Below are positions 5,997 through 13,373 of a stretch of 13,373 nucleotides of DNA, in pieces. The stretch is taken from the NCBI GenBank assembly GCA_900549045.1, contig URNE01000023.1, positions 1 to 13,373 on the forward strand, written 5' to 3'. The notes under the pieces are model-generated. The model had not been told where the DNA came from. It saw only the letters and a list, made by a program, of their open reading frames with translations, and searched no databases. Source of the DNA: an uncultured bacterium. GTDB lineage: Bacteria; Verrucomicrobiota; Lentisphaeria; Victivallales; UBA1829. How positions within the stretch are numbered: the stretch's first letter is position 1; each line of letters starts with the position of its first letter. Both the position numbers and the translations under genes were made by a program.

Positions 5997-6463
5997 TCCT
6001 CTTCCAAGCGTCTGCCGGTATCTTTCCGTTCCGCGGGAGCGGCCGTCAAGAGGAAAACATTGAGATTCAAACTCTCCGCAAGGGAAAGAACGCGTGCAAT
6101 CAGTCCGTAGCCCACCCGTTTGTCCGCCCGCAAAATAATTGTCGACCGGTCTTTCTCATCGCCCGACTTCGTCATCTCCAGCAGGCTCTCTTTCAGCTTG
6201 GCGATATCCGGAGCTTCGCTGTCGTTCAGGAAAAATTTCCCGTCGCGGCTGACCGTGACGACAATCTTTCTTGCTCCCAGACGGTTCTGCACATTCACTT
6301 CAGGGACAGAAACCGGGATGCCGGAAAACTCCACGAACAGGCTGCCTGGCACCACAAACAGAAGAAGAAGACAGAACACACCGAGGAACGGCACGAAATC
6401 CGGACGCCCCTTGTTGATCGTCAAACGCGTTTGAATCTTGATCCGGTTTGTCAGACGGTTCAT
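5993..6463 (-). CDS. exbD: ExbD/TolR-family motor subunit lacking the proton-carrying Asp
   Basis: This 156-aa inner-membrane protein should partner ExbB in energising a periplasm-spanning transducer. A cationic N-terminus precedes one membrane helix at about 23-44 (FVPFLGVFCLLLLFVVPG), then a periplasmic domain. In the latter, VTVSRDGKFFLND (about 69-81) and IILRADKRVGYGLIARVLSLAE align with E. coli ExbD, including its RADK. The Asp that E. coli carries in PFVDVMLVLL (Asp25), essential for proton use, is Gly28 here (PFLGVFCLLL, codon GGT). The only nearby acid is Asp22, at the cytoplasmic edge of the helix. The ATG overlaps the exbB stop as ATGA, and the stop overlaps the next start, so translation is probably coupled in both directions. 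Family membership is clear; the mechanism is open. Confidence 0.88.
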   Translation of the reverse strand: MNRLTNRIKIQTRLTINKGRPDFVPFLGVFCLLLLFVVPGSLFVEFSGIPVSVPEVNVQNRLGARKIVVTVSRDGKFFLNDSEAPDIAKLKESLLEMTKSGDEKDRSTIILRADKRVGYGLIARVLSLAESLNLNVFLLTAAPAERKDTGRRLEEE

Positions 6464-7095
6464 TTTTTCTCATCGCTTTTTGTATGATGCTGGAAGAAGT
6501 AAAGAATTTCCGAAGACGCCTTTTCCATATCGACGCACAGCATCTGCACACGGGAAACAAGGTAATTGTACGCAAGGTGCGAAGGAATCGCCACGCAAAG
6601 CCCCGCGGCTGTCGTCACCAGGGCTTTGTTGATGCCGCCTGAAAGAGTGGTAACCGTCATCGCGACCCGCTCCGTTTGAATGACCTGAAAGACGTCCGCC
6701 ATGCCCGCAATCGCGCCAAGCAGCCCCAGCAGCGGTGCGACATACGCAATCGTCGCAAGAATGTTCAGATGGGATTCCAGACGCGGCACCTCGACGATCG
6801 CGGCGTCTTCGATGGACTGACGGATATCGTCGTCGCTCTGATACGCCTGAATTGCCGAGGTAAGCAGACGCGCCACGGGCCCCGGAGTCTGGTCGCAAAG
6901 CGTAATCGCCTCAATCATCCCGTCGCGCCGGAGCACATTGACGAGCCCGTTTACCAGCTCACGGACATTGACCTGCGAGCGATGGAACTGGAACCATTTT
7001 TCAAAGAAAATGAAGAGTGCGACGATGCTGCATCCGACCAGAATCATCATGATCGTTCCGCCGTTCTTGATCAATTCGATGTAATTGTTTGCCAT
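6460..7095 (-). CDS. exbB: MotA/TolQ/ExbB-family motor subunit with altered pore residues
   Basis: This is a 211-aa three-helix inner-membrane protein, expected to form an oligomeric channel around ExbD helices. Helix 1 is at about 14-34, followed by a long cytoplasmic loop. Helices 2 and 3 are at about 110-135 (AYVAPLLGLLGAIAGM) and 150-180 (GGINKALVTTAAGLCVAIP), the family's most conserved segments. Aligned with E. coli ExbB, pore Thr148 is Ala128 and Glu176 is Lys157, while Thr181 is kept as Thr162. Asp134 lies further along helix 2, at about the height of Lys157, and might pair with it. AGAGG ends 8 nt before the ATG. That Shine-Dalgarno follows directly on the stop of the TPR gene, 12 nt upstream. 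The protein could equally be named TolQ-like; the TonB-like neighbour favours ExbB. Confidence 0.9.
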   Translation of the reverse strand: MANNYIELIKNGGTIMMILVGCSIVALFIFFEKWFQFHRSQVNVRELVNGLVNVLRRDGMIEAITLCDQTPGPVARLLTSAIQAYQSDDDIRQSIEDAAIVEVPRLESHLNILATIAYVAPLLGLLGAIAGMADVFQVIQTERVAMTVTTLSGGINKALVTTAAGLCVAIPSHLAYNYLVSRVQMLCVDMEKASSEILYFFQHHTKSDEKK

Positions 7096-7107
7096 ATGAA
7101 ATGCCTC

Positions 7108-9633
7108 TTAAGGTTTGAATTTCTTTTCCCGCAGTATTCTCATGCGTTCGTCGGACTGTTCCTGTTCTATCAGATCCGCATTGTTCTGACGCTCAACCGC
7201 ATGCTCCGCAGCTTTGATGTGCGCGGACAGAGGAGAGTTTTCCGCAATCGAGATCAGCGCTTCCACAGCCTTCACGCCCCACAGAGCGACCGCGGAAGAG
7301 ACGCCCTGAACCAGCGCTCCGGAAGCCTCTTGGTAACGCCGGATGGCGGTGTCAATGTCGTCAAGCTCCACGGAACAGCGTCCGCTTTTGTAAAGGAGCA
7401 TCACGCGGACCGCTTCCGGAAGGTTCGGACGCGCGAGAAGCCCGTCATACTGCGTCCGCGCCTTGGAAAACAGTTCCTGAGAAGTCCGCCGGCCGGCAAG
7501 TTCAAACAGACAATCCCCGGCAGAGCCGGCAGCGGCAAGCTCAAGACGCGGCTCCGGGTTATGCCCCAATGCCTCTCTGTACGCTTCAAGAGCCTTTTCA
7601 TATTCGCTCTTGAGTTTGTACGCATCACCCTGCAGATAAAACGCTTCCGCCAGACACGCGGCGTTCGGAAAGGCCTTGTGAAGCTCTTCCAGGATCGCCA
7701 GCGCACGGTCCGTATCCTTGTTCCGGAACGCAAGAGTCGCCTTCTGAAGCAAGACCCGTGCACGCAGTTCCGGCGATTGGACATGCTTCAGAAGCCTGTC
7801 CAGAACCATGTTCGCATGATTGAAATTGCCGGCGTCCGCATAGCGGGTCGCCACAAGAAACAGAACGTCCGTCGCGTAATGCGAACCGGGATAGTCTTTG
7901 ACAAGCCCCCACGTTTCGCCGTCCACATTCTCCACATTGATCCCCTGGGCCAGCCTTGCATAAATGCTCCAGAATGCGGCGGCGGGCGCAAACGCATCCT
8001 TCGGGTAACGTTCCGTCACCCGGTTGAAAAGCGTCACCGCTTCCGGAAGCTTCCGTTCGGTAAAAGCTATTTTCCCTGCCTTGAAGAGCGCCAGTGCCGC
8101 ACGCTCCGGCTCATTTCCCTTCATGGCCGCATATTCCGTGTACAGTTTCCGCGCTTCGGAAAGCTTTTTTGACGCCTCAAGAATCATCGCCTTCAGAAAA
8201 ACCGCGCGCGGCAATTGCGCCGGATTTTTTCCCACAAGCTTGATCAGGCGTTCCGCAACCGCTTCCGCCTCCGGAAGTTTTCCGGCGGAAAGCCAGGCGA
8301 GAGACGCCTGGTACAGCGCTTCGCCGGTCAGTTGCGGATATTTCGAGCCGACTTCCTGAAACGCCTCCGCAGCCTCCTGGTAACGGCTCGTGCGCAGCAG
8401 AAGGTCCGCAAGCAGAAACTCCGCTTCCGGAACCGTTTCGGGCGTGTTGAAATAGGAGCGGATCGTTTTCTGCGCTCCGGCGGTGTCATTCAAACTGCTC
8501 TGGAGATATGCGCATTCACGGACGGCCTTCTCCTGAACGTCCCGCGGGACTGCGGGGCTCTGGATCAGAGCCAGATAAAGTTCAATCGCGGAAAGGCTCT
8601 GTCCGGCGTTGCGGAAAATCCGCGCCATGCGCAGTTTGATTTCAGGCGACACGTAATCGCCCTTGAAAAGCGTAATTGCCTGCCCGGCAAGCCGTGCGGC
8701 TTCGCCAGGATTGTTCAGGCTTTCAAGTGTCTGAACCAGACGCATGAGCGTTTCGAACGCCTGCCGTTTATCCAGAATTTCGGGAACAGCTTTGCGGTAT
8801 GCGGCGACTGCAAGCGGACGGAGTCCGCGCACGGCGGCTTCATCGCCGATCGCGGAATAGAGCATCCCCGCCTCGGACAGATTGAGCGGTGTGCCGTCCT
8901 CGTTGATATCTTTCCATGCGGCCGCAAGATCTCTCATTCCATTGGTCTTCAGCCCCGCGTAGAAAGCGACCAGACGCAACAACCGTTTTTCCTCTTTCGT
9001 TTTCGGAGCCGGAAGAGCGAGAAGCTCCGCCCCGGAAAGTTTTTCCGCATTGGCAAGAGTGATGATGCGGCGCACGGCGGCGGTCAGCTCCAGCGGAGTT
9101 CCGGCGGCGGTCTTCCCGAGTTCTTCATATGCGGCCGCGGCGCGGACATAATTTTTGCGGAGCTCTTCCGCCTGCGCAATCGCGGCAAGCGTCCGCTGAC
9201 GCAAACCGGATTCCGTCATTGCGGGAAGAATGCGGCGCAGAATCGTCAGCGCCTCGCCGGACCGTCCCTTCAGGGTCAGCAATTCCGCTCTGCGCAGAGA
9301 GATCGCAAGAGCGTCCGTTCCGGGATATTTGAGTTCATAATCGGCGAACTCCTTTTCCGCTTCCGCTATCATTCCGGCGGCGATCAGAGCGTCAATGCGA
9401 CGCCTTGCGGCGTCGCGGACCGATTCGGTATCGGCGGCGACGGAGGCGTCTTCCGCATAATGCCTGTAGAAATCAGCCGCAACGGCATAGTCACCGGCCG
9501 CTGCGGCGTCGTTCCCCGCCTCCCGGTTTCTGTAGGAATGCGGGGCGTCTTCGGAGAAAGCCGGAACCGGCAGAAAAACGAGGGAGCAAAGAGACGCCGC
9601 AAAGATTCCGCATTCAATGGTTCCGGACCGCAT
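7108..9633 (-). CDS. Large exported TPR-repeat protein of unknown function
   Basis: The 841-aa protein begins with a likely Sec signal peptide (hydrophobic core at about 10-24, AFS before a probable cut at residue 27), so it should be periplasmic or envelope-associated. No lipobox is evident. The rest is almost entirely helical repeats. The clearest TPR units run from about 400 to 690, for example RYQEAAEAF, KLPEAVTLF, NFNHANMVL, TDRALAILEEL and EYEKALEAYREAL, each followed by a Pro-containing turn. The C-terminus is charged and helical (last 35 residues). TPR arrays bind proteins, so it is a scaffold candidate for the downstream ExbB/ExbD/TonB-like complex, comparable in context to CpoB/YbgF beside Tol-Pal but three times longer. 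GGAG lies 9 nt before the ATG. recA ends 15 nt upstream and exbB begins 12 nt downstream. Catalytic motifs are not visible. Confidence 0.8.
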   Translation of the reverse strand: MRSGTIECGIFAASLCSLVFLPVPAFSEDAPHSYRNREAGNDAAAAGDYAVAADFYRHYAEDASVAADTESVRDAARRRIDALIAAGMIAEAEKEFADYELKYPGTDALAISLRRAELLTLKGRSGEALTILRRILPAMTESGLRQRTLAAIAQAEELRKNYVRAAAAYEELGKTAAGTPLELTAAVRRIITLANAEKLSGAELLALPAPKTKEEKRLLRLVAFYAGLKTNGMRDLAAAWKDINEDGTPLNLSEAGMLYSAIGDEAAVRGLRPLAVAAYRKAVPEILDKRQAFETLMRLVQTLESLNNPGEAARLAGQAITLFKGDYVSPEIKLRMARIFRNAGQSLSAIELYLALIQSPAVPRDVQEKAVRECAYLQSSLNDTAGAQKTIRSYFNTPETVPEAEFLLADLLLRTSRYQEAAEAFQEVGSKYPQLTGEALYQASLAWLSAGKLPEAEAVAERLIKLVGKNPAQLPRAVFLKAMILEASKKLSEARKLYTEYAAMKGNEPERAALALFKAGKIAFTERKLPEAVTLFNRVTERYPKDAFAPAAAFWSIYARLAQGINVENVDGETWGLVKDYPGSHYATDVLFLVATRYADAGNFNHANMVLDRLLKHVQSPELRARVLLQKATLAFRNKDTDRALAILEELHKAFPNAACLAEAFYLQGDAYKLKSEYEKALEAYREALGHNPEPRLELAAAGSAGDCLFELAGRRTSQELFSKARTQYDGLLARPNLPEAVRVMLLYKSGRCSVELDDIDTAIRRYQEASGALVQGVSSAVALWGVKAVEALISIAENSPLSAHIKAAEHAVERQNNADLIEQEQSDERMRILREKKFKP

Positions 9634-9648
9634 GGATTTTTTCTCCGG

Positions 9649-10773
9649 TTATTTCGCCGCAGGAGCGACTTCCGGGGCGGGTGCGGCGGAAGTTGAAGCC
9701 GACGGAGCGGAAGCAGACGCGGGGGTCTGGCCGGACGCGGCGGCACGGCGGGCGGCGAGCGTTTCGCGGATCTTCTTGAGAATGCGGTCCTCAAGCTCCT
9801 TGTTCCCTCCGATAACCGTCTTCGCCTGTTCGCGTCCCTGCGCAAGCTGTTCGCCGTTGAAGGAGAACCACGAGCCGCGCTTCTCGATCACGCCGAGATC
9901 CGTTCCGACGTCGATGATGGAGCCGACTCTGGAAATGCCTTCGTTCCAGTTGATATCGAATTCGGCGATACGGAACGGGGGCGCGAGTTTGTTCTTGACT
10001 ACTTTCACTTTCGTGCGCGCGGCAATCACTTCATCGCCTTCCTTGATGGAACCGATTCTGCGGATATCCATGCGGATGGAGCTGTAGAATTTCAGCGCGT
10101 TGCCGCCGGTGGTGGTTTCGGGGTTGCCGAACATCACACCGATTTTTTCGCGGATCTGGTTGGTGAAGATGCAGCAGGTGCGGCTGCGGCTGATCGCGCC
10201 GGTGAGCTTGCGCAGCGCCTGAGACATCAGACGCGCATGAAGTCCGACGAACGAATCGCCCATCTGACCTTCAATTTCAGCGCGGGGAACAAGAGCGGCG
10301 ACGGAGTCGATAACCAGGACGTCGACCGCGTTGCTGCGGATCAGCATATCCGCTATATTCAGCGCGTCTTCACCGCAGTCCGGCTGGGAAATCAGAAGGT
10401 TGTCGACATTCACACCGATTTTGGAAGCGTAAACCGGGTCGACCGCGTGTTCCGCGTCGATGATCGCGGCGACGCCGCCCGCGCGCTGGGCATTGGCGAT
10501 GATATGCATGCAGAGTGTGGTTTTACCGGAAGATTCAGGACCGAAGATTTCCACGATTCTTCCGCGCGGCACGCCCATGATTCCGAGGGCGATGTCCAGC
10601 GAAAGAGCGCCGGTGCTGATGACCGACACATCGGTTGCGGCGTTGTTGTCGCCTAACTTCATGATCGCGCCTTTGCCGAATTCTTTTTCGATCTGACCGA
10701 GCGCGGCGGTCAGATTCTTGTCGCGCACGTTCGTGTCAATGCCGACTCTTTTTGCTTTTGCGTCTTCTGCCAT
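9649..10773 (-). CDS. recA: RecA recombinase
   Basis: The 374-aa ATP-dependent recombinase forms filaments on single-stranded DNA, drives strand exchange, and stimulates LexA self-cleavage where LexA exists. The Walker A motif is GPESSGKT at 78-85. The Walker B region reads VDVLVIDSVAALVPRAEIEG, and loop L2 begins GVMFGNPETTTGGNALKFY, all standard. The start at 10773 is preferred over the in-frame ATG at 10785 because GGAG lies six nt before it, whereas the upstream ATG has no Shine-Dalgarno. After the conserved KIRETLAARRAAA the last ~38 residues are an Ala/Pro/Ser-rich tail with a single Glu and a final Lys, unlike the acidic regulatory tail of E. coli RecA. It follows gyrB by 69 nt and precedes the TPR gene by 15 nt. 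No palindromic SOS box is visible in the gap to gyrB. Confidence 0.97.
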   Translation of the reverse strand: MAEDAKAKRVGIDTNVRDKNLTAALGQIEKEFGKGAIMKLGDNNAATDVSVISTGALSLDIALGIMGVPRGRIVEIFGPESSGKTTLCMHIIANAQRAGGVAAIIDAEHAVDPVYASKIGVNVDNLLISQPDCGEDALNIADMLIRSNAVDVLVIDSVAALVPRAEIEGQMGDSFVGLHARLMSQALRKLTGAISRSRTCCIFTNQIREKIGVMFGNPETTTGGNALKFYSSIRMDIRRIGSIKEGDEVIAARTKVKVVKNKLAPPFRIAEFDINWNEGISRVGSIIDVGTDLGVIEKRGSWFSFNGEQLAQGREQAKTVIGGNKELEDRILKKIRETLAARRAAASGQTPASASAPSASTSAAPAPEVAPAAK

Positions 10774-10799
10774 GGTTTTCTCCATTGGTTTTATTGAAA

Positions 10800-10832
10800 C
10801 GCGGACATCGGAACGAACCGGAACCGTCCGCG
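10800..10832 (-). other. Inverted repeat in the gyrB-recA gap
   Basis: CGCGGAC at 10800-10806 and GTCCGCG at 10826-10832 are perfect 7-bp arms around a 19-nt loop. The loop holds three GAAC tetramers in the plus-strand reading (10811, 10815, 10821). On the transcribed minus strand the hairpin is followed by TTTCAATAAAA, too weak a T run for a confident terminator. It may partly terminate gyrB, stabilise its mRNA 3' end or mark a recA regulatory region. Confidence 0.4.
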
Positions 10833-10842
10833 CGGATTGTCG

Positions 10843-13347
10843 TTAAAGGTCGAGATCCTTCACGCCGGCGGCATACTTCTCGATGTAGTCGCGGCGCGGC
10901 TCCACGCTGTCGCCCATGAGCAGAGTGAACATGCGGTCGGCCTCCACGGCGTCCTCCATCTTCACCTGGATCATCTTGCGTTTCTCCGGGTCCATGGTGG
11001 TATCCCAGAGCTGGTCGTGGTTCATTTCGCCCAGACCTTTGTAACGGTTGATGGCGAGCCCCTGGCGGCCGTTGCGCTTGACCTCCTCCGCGAGCCCCTT
11101 GAGGGAGCGGATCTTCTGCTGTTTGTCGCTTTCGACCACGCGGAAGAGATCATCCGCGTCCTGGAACAGGTTTTCCGGATTGTAGCCGGCGTCCGCAATA
11201 TCCCTGTAAAGCGCTTCGCAGTCGCCGCTCTCGAAAATCTCCGTCACGTCGATGGAGGGATGGAAGGTCTGCTGAAGCGCGCCGGCCTCATCATCATCCA
11301 CGCTTTCTCCCGGAACGGTAATCGTTTCGGACTTCGCCGCCTCCTGCTCAGGCGTGTACTTCGGAAGACGCTGAATCGCCTCTTCCACGTACTGCTTCTT
11401 CTCTTCTTCGGTATAGACGAACTGCTCGGTCATGCGTCCGTCCGTTTCGCGGACCATGATGCGGGCGACCGGGAACTTCATGTCTTTGGCGAGCGAGAAG
11501 TAATATTCCGTCGCAAGTCCATGACGCTGAAGCGCTTCCGAAAGATGGTGAGCGCGGGCGATAAAGCCGGTGATCTGCTTCACCTGTTCCGGTGTAAGCA
11601 TGGAGCCGTCGGTGCGGTAGACTTCAATATCGGAACTGCCTATGTTGAAGAGATAGGCGTCCAGCTGCTCCTCGGTCTCAATGTACTGTTCGTCGTTTTT
11701 GCGCTTGACTTTGAAGAGCGGCGGCTTGGCGATGTAGACGTGGCCGGTCTTGATCAGATCCGGCATCTGACGGTAGAAGAACGTCAGAAGCAGCGTGCGG
11801 ATGTGCGAACCGTCCACATCGGCATCTGTCATGATGACGACGCGGTTGTAACGCAGTTTGGAAATATCGAAGTTATCATCCAGTCCGCAGCCGATTGCGG
11901 CGATCATGGACTGAATTTCCTTGTTCTCGAGCATCTTGTCCTTGCGTGTCTTCTCGACATTCAGGAGTTTGCCTCGAATCGGAAGAATCGCCTGGAACTT
12001 GCTGTCGCGTCCCTGCTTCGCGGAACCGCCTGCCGAATCACCCTCGACGATGTAGAGTTCGCAGATGGAGGGATCTTTGCTGGAGCAGTCGGCGAGTTTG
12101 CCGGGGAGCGAGAAACCTTCAAGAGCGCCCTTGCGCTGAATCAGCTCACGCGCCTTGCGGGCGGCTTCACGGGCGTTCGACGCGACAATCGCCTTGCCGA
12201 CAATGTCGCGCGCCGTCTGCGGATTTTCCTCAAGGAAAGTGCTGAGAGCCTCATTGACGACGGAGTCCACAATGCCTTTGACTTCGTTGTTGCCGAGCTT
12301 GGTCTTAGTCTGACCTTCGAACTGCGGATCGGGGATCTTGACGCTGACAACGGCAGTCAACCCCTCGCGGGTGTCCACTCCGGACATGCTCTTGTCGCCC
12401 TTCAGCAGATTCGCGGATTTTCCGTAGGCGTTGATCACACGGGTCAAAGCGGACTGGAAACCGGTAAGATGAGTTCCGCCTTCAAACGTGTTGATGTTGT
12501 TCGCATAAGAATAAATCGTCTCGGAGAACCCGTTGTTGTACTGCATGGCGACTTCGACGTCGAGCCCGTCTTTCGCCTTGTGCATGTAGATGACCGGATG
12601 CAGGGCCTGCTTGTCCTTGTTCAGCATGGTGACGAACTCGGCGATCCCGCCTTCGTAGTGGAAGGCCTCCTTGTTCTGCTGTCCTTCGCGCTCATCGGTC
12701 AGAGTGATTCTGACGCCGCTGTTGAGGAACGCCAGCTCGCGCAGACGGTTCTTGAGAATATCCCACTTGTAGACCGTCGTCGAGAAAATTTCCTCATCCG
12801 GTTTGAAAGTGACGGTGGTTCCGCAGTCGGAAACCGGACCGAGCTCCTTGAGGGGCTCGACCGTGTTGCCGCGCTCGAAACCGATCTCATACGCCTTGCC
12901 GCCGCGGTGGACTTCAACCTTCATCCATTTGGAAAGCGCGTTTACGCAGGAAATACCCACGCCGTGCAGACCTCCGGAAACCTTGTACGCGTTATGGTCG
13001 AACTTGCCGCCCGCATGCAGAATGGTCATGACGACTTCCACGGCGGGCTTGCCCTCTTCATGCATATCGACAGGAATGCCTCGTCCGTCATCGGAAACGC
13101 GGATGCTGTTGTCGGGGCGGATGGTGACTTCTACATGGGTTGCGTAACCGGCGAGTGCTTCGTCGATACTGTTGTCAACCGCTTCATAGACCAGATGATG
13201 CAGACCGCGCTCACCGGTGTCGCCGATATACATGCTCGGGCGCTTCCGGACGGCCTCAAGACCTTCCAGCACGGTGATTTTCGAGGCGGTATACTGACTG
13301 TCCCCCTGCCCCTGCGGCGCATTCTGCGTCGTATTTTCTTCAGACAT
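10843..13347 (-). CDS. gyrB: DNA gyrase subunit B
   Basis: The 834-aa protein is the ATPase and TOPRIM subunit of gyrase, which introduces negative supercoils with GyrA. The GHKL ATPase site shows Glu55 and Asn59 (EAVDNSIDEA), DDGRGIPV at 86-93 and GGLHGVG. The TOPRIM domain shows EGDSAGGSAKQGRD near 436 and DADVDGSHIRTLLL near 507. Between KPPLFKV (about 541) and RYKGLGEMN (about 772) lies the long insertion characteristic of Gram-negative GyrB. The C-terminus TLLMGDSVEPRRDYIEKYA is typical and favours GyrB over ParE. AGGAG six nt before the ATG sets the start. The N-terminus has about 15 extra Gln/Asn/Gly-rich residues. There are no TTA, CTA or TCA codons in the whole gene. No intein is present. 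The promoter must lie beyond the window edge or further upstream. Confidence 0.97.
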   Translation of the reverse strand: MSEENTTQNAPQGQGDSQYTASKITVLEGLEAVRKRPSMYIGDTGERGLHHLVYEAVDNSIDEALAGYATHVEVTIRPDNSIRVSDDGRGIPVDMHEEGKPAVEVVMTILHAGGKFDHNAYKVSGGLHGVGISCVNALSKWMKVEVHRGGKAYEIGFERGNTVEPLKELGPVSDCGTTVTFKPDEEIFSTTVYKWDILKNRLRELAFLNSGVRITLTDEREGQQNKEAFHYEGGIAEFVTMLNKDKQALHPVIYMHKAKDGLDVEVAMQYNNGFSETIYSYANNINTFEGGTHLTGFQSALTRVINAYGKSANLLKGDKSMSGVDTREGLTAVVSVKIPDPQFEGQTKTKLGNNEVKGIVDSVVNEALSTFLEENPQTARDIVGKAIVASNAREAARKARELIQRKGALEGFSLPGKLADCSSKDPSICELYIVEGDSAGGSAKQGRDSKFQAILPIRGKLLNVEKTRKDKMLENKEIQSMIAAIGCGLDDNFDISKLRYNRVVIMTDADVDGSHIRTLLLTFFYRQMPDLIKTGHVYIAKPPLFKVKRKNDEQYIETEEQLDAYLFNIGSSDIEVYRTDGSMLTPEQVKQITGFIARAHHLSEALQRHGLATEYYFSLAKDMKFPVARIMVRETDGRMTEQFVYTEEEKKQYVEEAIQRLPKYTPEQEAAKSETITVPGESVDDDEAGALQQTFHPSIDVTEIFESGDCEALYRDIADAGYNPENLFQDADDLFRVVESDKQQKIRSLKGLAEEVKRNGRQGLAINRYKGLGEMNHDQLWDTTMDPEKRKMIQVKMEDAVEADRMFTLLMGDSVEPRRDYIEKYAAGVKDLDL

Positions 13348-13353
13348 TGCTAA

Positions 13354-13358
13354 CTCCT
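13354..13358 (-). promoter_or_regulatory. gyrB: Shine-Dalgarno sequence of gyrB
   Basis: AGGAG on the minus strand, six nt before the gyrB ATG at 13347. It fixes the start codon. The 15 nt left in the window beyond it show no promoter. Confidence 0.8.
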
Positions 13359-13373
13359 GATTCTCATTGGTCC

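Noticed and set aside
6676..9696. Two long plus-strand open frames (about 500 codons each) over the TPR and exbB genes
   Set aside because: They are again in antisense register with the TPR gene. The minus-strand proteins have a signal peptide, TPR repeats and ExbB signatures, and the plus-strand translations are Arg-rich without family features.
2461..13260. Recurrent TTCCGGAA and TCCGGA palindromes, for example near 2467, 7412, 8041 and 7720
   Set aside because: They sit inside coding sequence and fit the local codon preferences (TTC/TCC next to GGA or CCG/GAA). There is no regular spacing or orientation to suggest uptake or structural sites, and counting against a genome background was not possible here.
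10837..13353. An 838-codon open frame on the plus strand across the whole of gyrB
   Set aside because: It is in exact antisense register with gyrB, which has unmistakable gyrase motifs along its full length. The frame is open only because gyrB lacks TTA, CTA and TCA codons. Its translation has no recognisable domain.
1..13373. CRISPR array, transposon ends, prophage or toxin-antitoxin genes
   Set aside because: I looked for repeated spacers, terminal inverted repeats, integrase or transposase motifs and small paired genes on both strands and found none. The region is filled by core-type genes with similar base composition.

Overview
This GC-rich, gene-dense window comes from the chromosome of a Gram-negative bacterium. 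Evidence for a Gram-negative envelope is an ExbB/ExbD/TonB-type cluster, a large exported TPR protein and a GyrB with the long TOPRIM-domain insertion typical of Gram-negative gyrases. A LacI-type regulator with an abbreviated hinge, a sodium:solute symporter beside a sugar-phosphate aldolase, and Shine-Dalgarno use only at some genes remind me of the PVC superphylum, perhaps Lentisphaerota (Victivallis-like). That placement is an impression, not a demonstrated result. I see no transposase, phage gene, CRISPR array, tRNA or rRNA.

Layout, left half (+ strand): a LacI-family regulator (82-1062), a class II fructose-bisphosphate aldolase (1164-2177) with its own terminator, then after a 204-nt gap an SSS-family sodium symporter (2382-3920) overlapped by mutY (3898-4929). 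The lacI and aldolase upstream regions share a near-identical 16-17 nt sequence in opposite orientations, a candidate common operator. Together they look like a carbohydrate uptake/metabolism block plus a DNA repair gene.

Layout, right half (- strand, read right to left): gyrB (13347-10843), recA (10773-9649), a secreted TPR protein (9633-7108), exbB (7095-6460), exbD (6463-5993), a TonB-like gene (5996-5178) and a small membrane zinc-ribbon protein (5181-4930). Gaps are 69, 15 and 12 nt, followed by three 4-nt stop/start overlaps, so recA through the zinc-ribbon gene is probably one transcription unit and the last four genes are probably translationally coupled. The two halves converge at 4929/4930, where the two stop codons abut as TGATCA inside the stem-loop of an intrinsic terminator.

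The most unusual content is the ExbB/ExbD/TonB-like module. The residues normally tied to proton use are replaced in both motor subunits: the ExbD membrane Asp is Gly28, and ExbB Thr148 and Glu176 (E. coli numbering) are Ala128 and Lys157. Together with a co-transcribed TPR protein and a zinc-ribbon membrane protein, this may be a rewired or non-canonical energy-transducing complex.
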